Of a stretch of DNA of 64,000 nt, positions 32,666-46,331 are shown piece after piece. The stretch lies in NCBI RefSeq assembly GCF_027943255.1, contig NC_072893.1:98215784-98279783 (forward strand). Direction: 5' to 3'. The notes under the pieces were generated by a model. That model was not told the origin of the DNA, did no database searches, and saw only the letters and a list, made by a program, of their open reading frames with translations. The position numbers and the translations under genes are program-made. Source of the DNA: Anastrepha obliqua. Lineage: Eukaryota > Arthropoda > Insecta > Diptera > Tephritidae. Within the stretch, counting starts at the first letter, position 1. Each line of letters starts with the position of its first letter.

Positions 32666-33113
32666 TACTGGAAAATATAGAGTAGCTACATCTACCATAT
32701 TTCAGTGAAAAATCATTTATTTGGTGTAATATGCACAAGGCGCATGCCTTCACGGGAATAAAAAAATGTTCGCGTGGGGCTCTAGAAGAACAAAACAATA
32801 GTAATGAAATAATATAAATAAATACTAAGACCAAATCGAATACATAAAAATTGTAACTACTGTTGTGAACACTCTGGTGTCTGTCTGGGTGCATATTCCC
32901 CTTTGAGACAACAGCAGCATCACAAATTGCAATAAGTTAATAAATATCGTTTAAGAGGCAATATGATAGATGACAACAAATGTCTCGTTCATTACAAAAA
33001 CCAAAATTATATTAGTCAACCTACACCTGTATACCTAAGGTATATCTACAATATAAGTACATATGCACACACGAGTATACTCGTAGCTATGGTAGTTTGT
33101 CGCGATATTCTTG
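32666..33113. other. Unclassified spacer (U2)
   Basis: Matches 10753-11250 of U1. No gene or repeat that I can identify. Confidence 0.55.
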
Positions 33114-33731
33114 CTGAGGATTGACTGACAAACATGTGCTAAATGCATTCGGCTAAGTCTGCGGTATTGAGACTTTAGCAATACTGGAATTATGCTGAAA
33201 GTGAATAGGAATCAAGGATTAATTTCAGTTTCCTAGAAAACAAGAGTAAATGGATAGGTTGCAGCGTGGTAGCGGGCAATTGAATACTGGCACGGAATGC
33301 GTGGGAGAGGTTTTCCAAAAGTGCTTGTGCTCACGTCCATATGTCCTCATTAAACGGTTCATGATGTGTGTATGAGAGTGCAACGGATTTGTTGAGTATG
33401 TTAAAGCACTCTCGTACTTTCTCTCTGACTTCCTCTCTTATCCCAATTGAAATCATATAAAAGCTCTTGTTTACATATGTTTTTTGGTGTACTTAAATAA
33501 ACTTTTGAGATGGTTTCCAATTGCCAGACATTTCACCCAGTACCTTGTGGTTGGCGATGCATGTTGAGCGCCTCTGTTTATTATTAGTTGTTAGTTGAAG
33601 GATTATGACATTGACAGACGTGCAAAACCTTTTTGTACTGCACTAGCGGTTATTTGGAAGAAAATAAGGGCTCCCTGTTTCTCGAGCAACTGTTTTCTAA
33701 GATTATCTTTATAAGAATTCTGGAGAAAGCA
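33114..33731. other. Spacer segment absent from U1, possibly LTR-derived (U2)
   Basis: It contains TATAAAA at 33456-33462, AATAAA at 33496-33501 and then TTGTGGTTGGCGA, an order seen in insect LTRs followed by a primer-binding site. No second LTR or coding region is seen, and U3 has a changed TATA (TTTAAAA). The assignment is tentative. Confidence 0.3.
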
Positions 33732-35045
33732 ATGGCAATAAGTTGCTGTATTACATACATATTGGTGTCCGTAGGTTCAATAGCAAATAATATTTACATA
33801 AAATTGGTGGTAAGGCCCTTATTATGAGCGGCGTTCGATCTTCTACTGTGGTCGAAAGAGCTGATCGAACGAATTGTAATTTGGTATTATGGCACTCATT
33901 CGATGAAGAGTTTTGTTCGCTTGGGCTAATCGGGCGAAATAATTTGGGCGAGAAATTTAAATAGAAATAGATTCCATCCAAATAAGTTAGTTGAAAATAT
34001 TTAAATATTAAAATAAATAAAAACCGAGTTGAAATGAGTATGAAGGAGTTGTGATTCGACGATGATGATGATGAGAGGTTAGTGAAAATCGTTGTTTTTA
34101 TTATTTTGTTTTGGCTTTGGACTTCATGTTGGCACACACTAGAAAAGTACGATCCTGGAATTAATTTCTAGACAATCAAAAGCCACTATAGTTTGCTGGT
34201 GGTTTAGGGGGTCACAAACTATTCCTCCTACGTTCTTGCGATGACTGAATTTTTGAACAAATTCGTTTTCAAGCTTACATTGATTTTTTTGCATCTGATT
34301 TCTTCTTTGAAGCTTACAACCTTAGGCGTACACAAAATTAATAGAAATTGTATAAAACTAGGGGTCAGTTGCCAAAAAATTATAAAGAGACGCAAAATAT
34401 TATTCTTTTTTTCGAAAAATTCTGTTCGACAGAAGATTCGGTACTCAACGAAATTTCACTCTCTCAACCCTCTACAACGTTTTTGAAGGCATCGGTCTTG
34501 ACTATGCCAAATTTTGCAATATTTATTTATACATGCCATACTTTATTAATTATCTGACCTAACTCAGGTGAAGTTTTAGACTTCTTCCTTATTATAAGCC
34601 AAGGATTCACTGGATTCGCAATTGAAACTTTAAATATTCCGAAGTACCTGGTGATACTTACAATTCCCAAATACATCCTTTTGTGACTCATCAGAGAAAG
34701 TTACCAATCAATCTAACTCTAATTTTGATCAGTCAAGAGTTCAAACGACTTGATCTTGATGTCTTCGAGGTTCGAGGTTTGAGTGAGAGTTGAGTTGAAT
34801 TTGAAACTTTTCGATACCGAACTGCACAGTGCGACTGATGGGCAGGTAGGTTTCCTCTAATAGTGGTCGCGCCTCTGCATGCAATGCAAAAAATGTGAAT
34901 CTCACATGAAAAAGCTCCTCATAAATAACGAAGGCGGGGCTGTTAGTGTCTCAGTTTGTGGAAAAACATGAAGATGGACACCACAAAGTGGAAGAGGAGC
35001 TCGGCCAAATTTAGAATAAAAGACGTACTTGCCAATTATATATAA
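33732..35045. other. Spacer with probable retroelement tail (U2)
   Basis: Near-identical to 11251-12564 in U1, including the GAGGAGCTCGGCC tail ending in TA repeats just before Helitron B. No gene supported. Confidence 0.45.
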
Positions 35046-37642
35046 CTAGCGTACCCTCGCCCACTTCGCTAGACGATAAATTCAATGATTTGCTGAAAGA
35101 GAATAAAATTAATACGAAACAAAGCAAATTCTTTGATACAATTTCATTCGAACTTTATTGTAACACTTTTTGGTAGACAATGTTTTTGGTTTTTTCATCT
35201 TTCGCGTGAATAATGACGATGGTTTGCCAACTCGTGAGCAAGCTACATACAATTGTCCATGAGAAAAAATTGGGTATTCTAAATTAATACCGCACATTTG
35301 TAGAGACTGTCCTTGCGCCTTATTAATTCTCATAGCGAAGGCAAGGAATAGGGAACTGCAAACGTTTGAAATCGAATGGTAAATCCGCCGGAATCAGTGG
35401 AATTCAGGGTATCAAAATGTCTTCTCCTTTGTACTTCCCTTTCAAAATTGTTGCTTCGATAACGTTACCCATTAGCTTCTTCACAGCGAGTCTGGTACCG
35501 TTGCAAAGTCGGGGCACATTACTATTGCGTAGCATAATAATCGGTGCTCCAATTTTTAATCGTAAATTATGAGGTGGTAAGCCTGGCAAATCGAGAGAGT
35601 TTAAGAATTCAGTTGGATAATTTACGACCTCATCTTGATCAGTAATAGTGTCCATTGACTTATACGCAACTATGTCACCAGGTATTTGATCTAAAATAGC
35701 TGAATTTATATCATTGACGTCCTTATTTTTCCCAGCTAAAATTGCTCTTTCGCTGAGTCAATCATGGTTTTTGTAATGTTGAACTATGTTTGGAAATACA
35801 CTCTGTATCAATGCCTCTTTAGACTGTGCAAAAGTGCAGAAATTGTTAGGCAATGTTATCATTGTTGTTTTTGAAAAAAGGTTTATTTTTTTTGGTTAAA
35901 AAGTGTTTTTTGAAGTTTTGAAAAACACTTCGCTCTAACAAATTTCTTCTCAGTTAATTGCTGAAAATTAAATATTTTGAAAAAACTATTATATTTTGTT
36001 TTAAAAATTTTGTTTTGAAAAAATTTCATACCCTTGAAAAAGTTTTATTTTATTTTGTTTAAAATTTTTGAATTTTTTTTTTGTGTAATTTTAGAAAAAC
36101 ACCTCTTCGAAGAAATTTCTTTTATCTTTTTGAGGAAAATTTGGTTTTGAAAAAATTTCATGCTTTCGAAATTTTTTTATTTTACTTTATTTCTTCAAAA
36201 TTTTTGAAAACAATCTTTTTTATAATTTTCGAAAAACACCCCTTTGAAAAAATGTTTGTGTCATAGTGGTATTCCATTAACTTTAGCTACGCTTTCACAA
36301 ATAGCACCAATAAACAAATTTCCTCAAAACCAAAAAATTTACTTTTTTTGTAAAAAAAATCTAAACAAACAACGTAATAAATTTAGAATTTTGTGTTCAC
36401 TAAAAAACAGTATTGTTTTTATTGTATTAACTGAAAACTAAAATGTTGCAAAAAATCAAAACAAAACTAAATTATTTTTTTGTGTTCATTTGGTCCATAT
36501 GTTCCATAAAAAGTTGATATGGTAAATAATATGCAGGGTCTGATACACGCAAATTTCCATTGACCATTATAGTGACAAAATTATCGATCACCAATTCCAA
36601 CAGGATTTCAAAATCAGAGTTGGAATGAGTTGTTGTGTGGTGTACTTCTGAAAAAATGAGAAATAAATAAAATAAATCTAAAAATTCGAATTCTAACTTT
36701 ATCTTGTGTATGTTCTTATTACCTTTGAATTTTTCCAATGAAGCACCATTCATTTTAAATTTTACAAGAATTTTTTTATCATTTCGCGTTTCTTTCCTTT
36801 TTCATTCGATTCCAACATTTGTTCATAGCCGAAAACATCGTTTGCAAACGCATTCATTTCCATATAGAATTGGTCAAAGAAAGCATTGCTCAATTGAATT
36901 GAAATATTATTTTCATAAATAAGGACCTTAACTAATGCCCCTTGGTACATACCTAACGCAGATATTCATCGCGACCTTGACATCGATACAATTGATGAAA
37001 CAATACAAAGCGCTAGCAGAAGACACATAAATAGATAATTAACGCATACAAATCCTATGATGAGAAGACTACCAAATAAAGAAAAATCTACCCAAAGTCG
37101 GCTTAACCGTCAAACACCAACAGATCTTGCAAAATCCTTGTAATCAATTGTCAACTAATCGTATATGTCATTGTTTGTTAACCACTTGTTTTTAAATAAT
37201 ATGTATATATTTCTTCTAAATGAGCTTGGGGGCATTGGCCCTTCAATATCACTCTCATTCCATCTTTTTGTAAATCAAATTACTTATTGTCTAACGACAG
37301 GTGTAATATTTTATGGAAGAAATAAAAAAAAAAAAATTTTTCATTCGAATCATTTGAAATTTCTGTATACAATAACGAAAAATTCAAAAAAAGTTGTACA
37401 CATAAAATGAATGTCGATTCGAAACTTACTTTAATCTAAGAATCGAGCAAGTTTTGTTTTGTACAATATTTTGATTTTTTCTTTTTTTTATATGAAGAAA
37501 ATATTTAAAAAATATTTTTTTTTGCTAAAAACCTTCCCCTAGTGGATCTCTATAATATGAAAAAAGAACGAATAAAATTGGCCTCGTATCGGCCCAAAAA
37601 AATGCGTACAAACGAACATCATTTCATTTTTATATATATAGA
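35046..37642 (-). mobile_element. Helitron B, minus strand (U2)
   Basis: CTAG at 35046-35049 and the TC start at 37642 delimit a copy of 2597 bp, three bases shorter than U1. It has the same contents: broken helicase at 35109-35876 and Jockey tail at 36951-37334. The shared position shows insertion before U1 and U2 separated. Confidence 0.85.
35109..35876 (-). pseudogene. Helitron Pif1-like helicase remnant (in Helitron B, U2)
   Basis: Carries the same motifs, the same two in-frame stops and the same frameshift as the U1 copy, so it was already dead when duplicated. Confidence 0.83.
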
Positions 37643-39170
37643 TATATATATATTTTCGACTTCTGCATCCACCCAACATCCTACGAATAGTTTTTTGAAA
37701 TTCGAAAAGGGCAACACTGATACAAACGGAACTCAGGTGAAAAATGTTGGAAGGTTTTAAGAAAAAATAAATTAATAAAAAATTAGAAAAAGTAATTATT
37801 AAGGAAATATTATTTTTATTGGGTATATTATTTTAACATACGTTTCGACTTTACCCACATTCACGGTCAGTAAAACTCTATTTATGCGTATGTATTTCTT
37901 CTCTAGAAATATACCTGTTAAAGTTTTTTTACACAGGTGTAATTTATAGCACGCTCCTTGCTTATAAATTATTCTGGCGGCATAGGGGCATGCATTGAAA
38001 ATTCTAATTTCACTTTAGAGAGGGTATTAAATTCAAAAAGTGACACCAGCAGCTGTTGAAGATTTTTGCAAATCATTGAAAATACAACAAACAAATTAGG
38101 TTTTTAATTTTAGTGCCAAAGAGAAATATTAGTCAAAATTGAATTTGAAGCATGAACACTTTTGAACTTCTGTTTTTGGGTTTCAGCATTTAAAATTGGT
38201 TAGTATATAATACAATACTATTTTGGGGAAAGGGAAATTTTTGCGTAAAGTTTTTGCGTAAAGTTTTTGCGCAAATGGTTCAAAACTGTTTTATGGTCGA
38301 TCTTTAGCTCCTGGGTGATGTTACGTCTTCTAACATGTTTAGCTGTTACACTATCGGCACTATAAACCACCATTCACAATTTTAGCGGCCTGTCGTGCAT
38401 TTTCGCCTTTATCAAAGCACAACTTTAAAATATACCGAGTCTTCTCTTTGTTGACTTCCATTGTTAATACCTCGTAACTCATAACTGAATGAAACAAACA
38501 AAAACAGCAAACTGCTTTTTTTCGTGTGAAATTTCACCTTGACAACGAACATAAACTTTAAATCGTGTAATCGTTACCTTCCGAGAAATGGATCACTACC
38601 GTCCATCTTTTTCTTTTTACCCTAATATTAATGCAATTTTTGAAAATGTGTTCGGCTCGCGTAAAAATTTATATTGATACTTAGCTGTTTGCCGTTGGCC
38701 ATAGGCCGGATATGTCTTTGATCGCTACTATTTCAATACTAAAGATGAAGCTAACATTCCCGCCAATTATGAGTGCTAGAAACAAAAGGTTCATAATCTT
38801 TTTGTGGTGGTACGTAAAGGGGCATATTACTACATTTGGTTACTATAAATTACTGAATTCAGGATTAAAAACATTTAAACTTTGAACCCTAAAATAAAGA
38901 AAAAGTTTAAGTTTATGTATCCTTTCAAAATGAGGCCGGTATTGGCCAATAGTCAGTCATGGTGTCGCACAAAAATTTCACTAAATTTTTTGGCGGATCA
39001 ATTCAAATACTATACATACTCGTATGTACATATACTTATGTATGCACTCCTTTTCCAACTGGTGCGAGGTAATAGCAACATATATACATACTTATTAGAA
39101 TATTGATTTATTCACCTTTGCAAACAATATTTTCTAGAAATTAACTGCATATTTGAGCAGTTCTATTCTC
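37643..39170. other. Receptor upstream region with mariner scrap M4 (upstream of copy 3)
   Basis: Matches 15165-16714. The M4 transposase N-terminus reads on the minus strand from 38461. Compared with the copy 2 upstream region, 27 bases equivalent to 16324-16350 are missing, at a TTT direct repeat near 38800. No other gene is seen. Confidence 0.5.
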
Positions 39171-39178
39171 TATATAAA
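39171..39178 (+). promoter_or_regulatory. TATA box of odorant receptor copy 3
   Basis: TATATAAA 75 bases before the ATG at 39246, as in copy 2. Confidence 0.55.
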
Positions 39179-39245
39179 TTGAAGTACCAAATAACGGAAG
39201 CAACATTAGTTTATTTTAAAAGCTCTCGCACCCATTATAAGGCAA

Positions 39246-40906
39246 ATGTTCGACTTGATAAAAAAACACGGTCGCCCAGTATTCGCAAGTCGCGATGCAG
39301 TTATTTATCTGTTCAATAGTTTCAGGTACCTGGGTATTAACCCGCCGAATAAGTATCGTATTCCATATTTCTTTTACTCGTTCATTACCTGTTTTATCGT
39401 ACTCTTCTCGCCGGTTATTTGCAATGTTGGTTGGTTGCGCGATCGCAATAAGCTATCTGTTATGGAAATATTAACTTGCGTACAAGCCTCATTAAATGTA
39501 CTTGCTATACCAATTAAAAGCATCGCTTTGGCAATGTCAAAAAATCGTCTTCGTGACATTGAACCTATAGTAACGGAACTGGATAAGTATTATACACGAT
39601 CTGAGGATAGGGAAAAAATACGTAAATGCGGCATAACTGGTAATCGACTAGTTTTTGGATTCGCGGTTGCATACTTCACGTATGAAATATTGACTGTTGT
39701 GGCCGCATTAGTGGGTGGACATGCACCGATATCGTTCTGGATTCCGAATGTTGATTGGCATAGATCTTCATGGGAGTATTGGCTACAAGTTAGCTATGAT
39801 ATATTTTTACTTTTATTACTGCTATATCATCAAGTATTAAACGACTCATATCCGGCCGTTTATATATATATTATACGTACACATATACAGCTTTTAGCAG
39901 TTCGCGTCGAACGTTTGGGTTATGATGAGAAGAAAAGTGTTGATGATAATTATAAAGAGCTATTAGAATGTATTGTTATACATCAGGAAATACTGAAGTA
40001 AGTAGTTGCACATAGTACTCCAAAACATATTATATTATCTATTTTTTCAATAGGGTTGCCAGCATTGTTGAGCCCATTATGTCTGTGACTGTATTCACTC
40101 AGTTTATTGTAGCTGCGGCTATACTTGGCGTCACGATGATTAACATTTTCATTTTTGCTGATCTTACGACTAAAATTGCTTCTGTCACGTATTTTTTCTG
40201 TGTACTCCTTCAGACATCGCCGACATGTTACCACGCGTCATATTTGTTGGCTGATTGCGATGAGTTGCGCCTGGCTATTTTTAAATGCAATTGGGTTGAC
40301 CAGAATAAACGTTTTAATAATTTGTTAATCTACTTTTTGCATCGTTCTCAGGATTCCATTCCCCTTTTCGCCATGAAATTAGTGCCGATAAATTTGGCCA
40401 CTAATTTGTCGGTGAGTTACTTTGGCCTATAAGCAAAATAAAAACAGAATATGTGTTTTTTTACGCGCATAAATACTTGCATATGAATTTGTATTAAGCA
40501 ATAAACGCACAGTTTTATATGTTGCGGTTTTGCAATCTATTTTATCGACCTTAAATATTAATCCAAACGCCGGCAACACCCTCTCAGAATTTTTAAAAAC
40601 AATTAAGAATTTTCTATCAACTAAAAGCTTTTTGGACCGCTTGCATTTTTCATGTGATAATTTACTTAAAGAAATATTTATTTGATATTTCTTGAACAGT
40701 GAAGCCAAATATTTTTACTTTGCTTATTTGTTTTTTGCTGTACGCGCAAACGCGCATGCGAGTAAAGAAACACAGCTGTTGTTATCAAATATATGTATAT
40801 AGATAAATATAATATATATATTATTTTTTTACAGATTGCAAAATTTTCTTTTACACTTTTTACTTTCATACAAGAAATGGGTCTTGGTGAGAATCTAAAG
40901 GGTTAG
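39246..40906 (+). CDS. Odorant receptor copy 3 (7tm_6, Or42b/Or59b-like), complete
   Basis: Exons 39246-39997, 40054-40411 and 40835-40906 encode 393 residues with all splice signals intact. It is the same receptor as copy 2 except for Cys59, Glu123, Leu188-Leu189 and Val295-Thr296, the last pair shared with copy 1. Exon 1 differs from copy 2 at about 11 of 752 bases, while exon 3 is identical. The predicted role is an odour-gated receptor subunit in olfactory neuron dendrites with Orco. The Ile-Val to Leu-Leu and Gly to Glu changes fall in or next to predicted membrane segments and could alter tuning; this is inference. A likely poly(A) signal is AATAAA at 41007-41012. Confidence 0.95.
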
Positions 40907-40952
40907 AAATCAGCAGCTATAGTGAATTGATCTTGGATTATAAAAAACTTAC

Positions 40953-41234
40953 TTGTAACCATTTTTAGTGTCGACGATTAAAAAATCTGCACCTAGTAGC
41001 TTCTGCAATAAAAGTTGTAAGGGGAATACTCTATGTTTTTCAGAATAGCAAGGAATGTAAAAATCCCATTGAGAACGCCCCATTGAAAACGCAACCTGAA
41101 AAGAAACAACAATAAGTAGCTGATACAGGTTCGCATTTGACTACTTGCTTGGTTGAAAAACAAAAACAAATACTGGTTTTGTCAATATTTTCTTGTATGT
41201 GCAATTCGTGTACCTTACTAATGTTGGAAAACAT
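40953..41234 (-). other. Unrecognised minus-strand two-exon coding candidate (U3)
   Basis: Identical to the U2 version: exons 41234-41214 and 41095-40953 with the same acceptor and donor. No further exon is found. Confidence 0.33.
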
Positions 41235-41345
41235 AGAGAACCCCTTATTGTGTTTAAAATAGAAGATTTTTATTTTTCACTTTCTGAATACCTCAACATT
41301 GGTCCAAGATTAGGAGGGTAACGAAGGTTCGGAGTTTTCTATTTA

Positions 41346-42863
41346 TCTATATATATATAAATTAAGCCGGAAAAAAGTGTGCATTTGTCTCCGGTAATCT
41401 CAACAACGCGTGTATAGAAAACAATGAAAGTTTCACACATTGTTGGTGTGGCTTTGGCAAAGGTTTCTGTGAAGTTTGGTTGAAATCCGATAACGCGTGT
41501 GTGTGCGGTGCGTCGGTTAAATGAGTGTGTTTTTGCTATTTGCCGCACGTATTTTTTGTACCGCACATAGCATTCATTAGAATTGAATACATTTTGGTCG
41601 TGTGTGTCTGGACAGATTATTATGAAATTTGGTATATATATATATTTTTCCACGGTGAAGGTTAGTATATTATGTTTATTGATTCCACTCACCACCAGGT
41701 GGCGCTGCCGAAGGCCAAAACGAGGACCCGGGTAACCCTAGGATGTGTTTTTACATTGTGGGTATCAAATCAAAGCTACTGATGAGTGCTTTAATGCAGA
41801 GTATTTTTTAGATCTCTGAGTTACCAGGGTCTCGAGATATAGCCGAAAAGGTGGACCAAGGTACCCTTGGATATGTTTGTACAATATGGCTATCAGATGG
41901 AACAGTTCTCTTCTCCTTCTCTGCTTTTTCGCAGAGATAATGTCGATAATTTAACTGGCTTAATGACTTTACAACCAAACTTTTGTCAAATAAGTCAAAC
42001 GAAAGAACAGTTAATTCAAAATATTTTCCCAAATTTGCCTCAAAATTACAAAAATCATGATTGGCTTAGTGAACGAGCCATCATGGCTGGCAAAAATAAA
42101 GATGTGAATGAAATGAATGCGGCTATTTTGGCTAACATACCAAGTCCAAAACAAACATATCGATCCGTTGACAAATTCGACGTTACAAATCAAGATGATA
42201 TTGTAAATTATCCCACTGAATTTTTGAATTCCTTTGATTTACCTGGATTACCGCCACACATGCTAATCTTGAAAATATTAGAACTGATTATTATGTTGAG
42301 AAACATAAATCAACCACGACTATATAATGGCACTCGATTAACAGTTAAGAGATTGATGAATAACGTCATTGAAGCAACAATTTTGAATGGAAAATACTCT
42401 GGTGAAGACGTTTTAATACCGCGAATACCAATGATACCATCGGATATGCCGTTTGAATTCAAACGTCTTCAATTTCCTGTTCGCCTTGCATTCGCGATTA
42501 CTATTAATAAGTCACAAGGCCAAACTTTATCAATTTGTGGTATTGATTTAGAATACCCATGTTTTCCTCATGGCTAACTTTATGTTTCATGCTCAAGAGT
42601 TGGTAAGCCATCGGTATTGTTCATTTATTCAACAACGCATGGAAAAACGAAGAATATTGTATACCAAAGAGCATTACAATAAAAAAGTAATAAAGTAAAT
42701 CACATCAAACGTTTTTTAATTGCTACTACTATTCAAAACTTCTTTCATTACTATTCATGCGCGAGAATTTTTATAAAATACACACAGTATTTTTCGGCTT
42801 AAGTTAATTAATTAATCTAGATTTTTTTAAAGACGACCAGCGGAACGGGCGGGTTTTCGCTAG
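41346..42863 (+). mobile_element. Helitron A (U3)
   Basis: Same ends, same length (1518 bp) and same A/T insertion site as in U2, so one insertion in the ancestor of U2 and U3 explains both. The internal sequence is the same as the U2 copy in every stretch I compared. Confidence 0.93.
41867..42685 (+). pseudogene. Helitron Pif1-like helicase fragment (in Helitron A, U3)
   Basis: Same frame, motifs and TAA-for-Gln change as the U2 copy (stop at 42575-42577). The mutation therefore predates the U2/U3 duplication. Confidence 0.87.
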
Positions 42864-43060
42864 TCAAAAAGAAAATCTAAATAACTGCGAAACTGCCTCT
42901 GTAACCACTTAATCAATGTCGAAGTCATTGTTGAACTAGCACGCGGTTCGTGATCAAACTTGTCGAGAGCAGGTGTTACGCAGACAAAGTTTGTGATACA
43001 ATTTGATGCATGGGAATCGTCAGCGATCCTTTCACTGAATTCCTTAATTAAGACCTCCAT
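42864..43060 (-). other. Unrecognised minus-strand ORF (U3)
   Basis: Third copy of the MEVLIKEFSERIADD ORF, truncated by Helitron A as in U2. Confidence 0.28.
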
Positions 43061-43094
43061 AGCTTGTTTAATTGTGAAGTTTTTATGTTTAAAT

Positions 43095-43461
43095 CAGCGT
43101 GAATCTTGTAACTAAATACGAGCAGCGATGAAAATCACTGTATTCTAATAATACACTAACATAGATCAATACTAGGCGTTTCTTATGCACAAGCAACATC
43201 AACGCAAGCAACTAACAAATGAAACACTAACAAATGAATTTAACAACCCTAATAGTACCACATCAAGTAACGATGATATAACTGAACTTAAAACTATAAT
43301 AAAACAATTGACAACACAAATCGCCACCATGATGAACATTTTAACCAAACTGGTATCGAAGCTAAATGGACTTAATAAGTAAAATAAAAATTGCAATTTG
43401 GAACGCAAACGGATTTACGCGCCAGAAACAGAACTCAAAACTTTTATCATATTATGGATGA
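43095..43461 (+). mobile_element. Jockey-like LINE J1: ORF1 end and ORF2 start (U3)
   Basis: Identical to U2: ORF1 tail 43185-43382 with ORF2 ATG at 43366 overlapping its end, then stop at the boundary with LD. Confidence 0.65.
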
Positions 43462-46331
43462 AGCACCTTGTCATGTCGGTCTGCTTGCCGCGGCGATGAG
43501 GCTTAAGTGGTGATTTAACCCCATGTTATGGAGATTAACTTACCACCAACTAAGAGGGCAGCTCCATATAGGTATTGGGTATCCACCCATCCGCGGAACG
43601 GCGGAATTGGTGTCCCCCCAAGTACTATGTGGAGAGTACCGTACCGACAACCTGGCAGGAGGTATAAAATACATTTTTCTACAATGTGGGGGTTAACGAT
43701 AGATGTTTCTGCACGAGGTAACCCACTTTCGGGAAATCCTCCCGTCGAGCAATCGACGGCTCGGGCATCGAATGAGCACGCCCGAACCCCACACCGCCCT
43801 ATGACTGGAACTGACACCCAGGGTTCCGGAGGAAGCGAACTACTAGTGGTGAAAAATGGCACATTGGCTATGCCAATGGAGAGCCGAGTGAGTGTGAGTG
43901 ATACACAGTCGTCGAAACGATCCGAAGCAACTGACTAACTTGTGGAGGATGTGGAGATGGCGGACAATCTCTCAGTAGACTCAGATGGACCTCTGGTACC
44001 GAGTAAGTTTTTGACAACGGTCAAACCTGGTGCAAATCAGGTAAGTACCGGTAAAAAGACTGAAATTATTGGAGATTCGAAAGCAGGTGTTAGTCTATCC
44101 GCAAGACAGATCAAACGAAGAAAACAGAAGGCGAAAAAGTCGAAGCATTAGCTAAGGTAAGTACTCAAGCTCCGTCAACTTCGACACCTGCAGTGGCAAC
44201 GGAAAAACGTGGCAGAACAGAGGATTCCTCTGTAACGTTGCACTCTTCCGGAAGCGAAACGGCGTCTGTGCCAACGACCGGGAAGAGGAGAAAGGCAAAG
44301 AAGAGGAAAGTCGATAGACGGAATTTGGAAATGCCTGCATCCTCGACCCAATGCAAGGTAGATAAACCTTTACCTGACAAGGCAAAGGCTAAAGGACTTC
44401 AAATGTCGAATGACACTCTTCCGTCAACGTCTGACGAATCATTCGCGAGAATAGCAACAAAGACAATAACGTTGGAGATACATACCGACAAACAAGACGG
44501 TTTACTGTCCAAAGGGCAACAAGACTATCCTGACAGCTATCTTTGGAAAGCTATCGGTGAGTCAAAAAACGCGTCGACTTTCGAGGGTAAAAGCGTGGTG
44601 GACGGCATCGTAAAGGTGCACTGTTCCAGTGCTTTTTCCCGAGAATGGCTGGAAAAAGTGATAGCAATAATTCCAGCCTGCGATCAAGTTCATTATTATT
44701 GAGAGTAGCAAAGAAAGGTTGGTACGAGCGAGTATCTGGATTCCGGGTACTTCCTGTAATTCAGCAGAACTCCTCGCATCAGTGTTCAGAACAAAGATCT
44801 TGAAACCACTCTCTGGAGAATATACTCGTGCACCAGGCGGAAATCCGTTACCACATCGGAGGCGGGTTCCCTCGTAGACTCTCCACTAGCGGAGATGCAG
44901 GAACTCGGTTTTCATGTCCAAGCATATGCGGACGGCGTCTGTGCGCTAACATCGGATAAATCCTTAAGGAGGCTTTGCACGAAAGTGCAGAGGATTCTTG
45001 ACAAAATCGATGACTGGTGCATGAGACAAGGTCTTTCCGTTAATCCGAACAAAACAACCATAGTCTTGTTTACGAGAAAACGGAATTTGGATGGAGTCCA
45101 TCACTCCAACACTGAAAGGTGTGACACTTGGTCTTTCCGATGAAGTTAAATATCTAGGAGTGATCTTTGATAAGAAGCTGACTTGGGAGACACATGTTTC
45201 ACTGAAGGTGAATTGCGCATTGAGGATTTTTCAGCAATGCCGTAGAGCCTTTGGTAACACCTGGGGTCTGAGACCTGCTGTGGTCTTATGGATATGCACA
45301 GCACTTATCAGACCAATTATCACTTACGCTTCTGTGGTCTGGTGGCGACGGAGCATGGTTAAGTCACAATCCGGGTGCCATGAGTACAACTTCTGGTGAT
45401 GCCCTAAATACTATGCTTGATTTGCTCCCCCTGGATCTTAAGATACAACAGGAAGCAGTAAAAGCAATGTGTAGACTCCATAAATATGGTTTCTGGCACG
45501 AAGACGGAACTTCGGGCATAGAGAAATCTTTAAGTTGCTATCTGAGCAGTATCCACTGTTTTTGGCACCTAATACCCACAGTTTCATTTGGAAGGAAAAT
45601 TTGATGTCAGATTTCCATTGCGCAAACAATGGAGCAATCCAGAATGCATGCAGGGAAGTTTGACGAATATTTTCTTTACCGATGGGTCCAAGAATGAAAT
45701 AGGGTCTGGAGCCAGTTGGTACTTAAACGATAGTAATAAGTATCACTATGCTATGGGGGAAATGGCAACTGTTGCCCAAATAGAAGTTTTTGTTATCCTG
45801 AAAGTAGTCGAATGGATAATCGAGAGGAGATGGAGCGGGAAACAGATTGGAGTTTTTAGTGACAGTCAGGCAGCACTGAAGGTCCTGGAGAACGCGAAGC
45901 AAACCTCAAAGATTGTTCAAGAATGTAAGAAGAAGCTCAATTCTGTCGCAAGACAAAACAGGCTTGTATTTATATGGGTTCCGGGACACTCCGGTGTTTA
46001 AGGAAACGAAATTGCCGACGAATTGGCCAACCGTGGATCAGCGATGCCCCCACAAGGGCCAGAGCCAATAATCAGAATCAGTTCCCTAGGAATCTTGAAT
46101 TGGATCAGCGATTATGTATGCAATCTACATAAAGAGTGATGGTCCGCTCTAGAACGCTGCACAACTGCAAAGTGTTTTGTGACAAGTCCGAACAGAAAAC
46201 TGTCAAACTTTCTACTAAAACTTAGACACAACCCATGGGGTCAGCATATGACCACCATTGGAATCATTGAGGACTCAATGTGCCTGTCATGCTTGGAGGA
46301 GGCGGATAGCACTGAGCTGAAGTCGACGAAA
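43462..46331 (+). mobile_element. RNase-H-bearing LINE LD, deletion derivative (U3)
   Basis: Same layout as U2, with the DUF4780-like ORF at 44193-44702, RT C-terminal region at 44895-45360 and RNase H at 45588-46063. The RT stretch near 45075 keeps eight bases (GAGAAAAC region) that U2 has lost at 22619, which restores the TRKR motif here. RNase H again has its full acidic set and the same TAA. Confidence 0.78.

Larger units (their letters stand above)
16790..39245. repeat. Segmental duplication unit U2
   Basis: This is the second unit. Its first 9 kb is nearly identical to U3 at an offset of about 22,455-22,463 bases. Its second half matches U1 through Helitron B and the receptor upstream region. 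Relative to U3 it lacks the block equivalent to 49653-55287. Confidence 0.93.

Noticed and set aside
33456..33501. TATAAAA and AATAAA as a complete solo LTR
   Set aside because: No terminal TG/CA pair or target duplication could be defined and U3 lacks the TATA; kept only as a low-confidence note.
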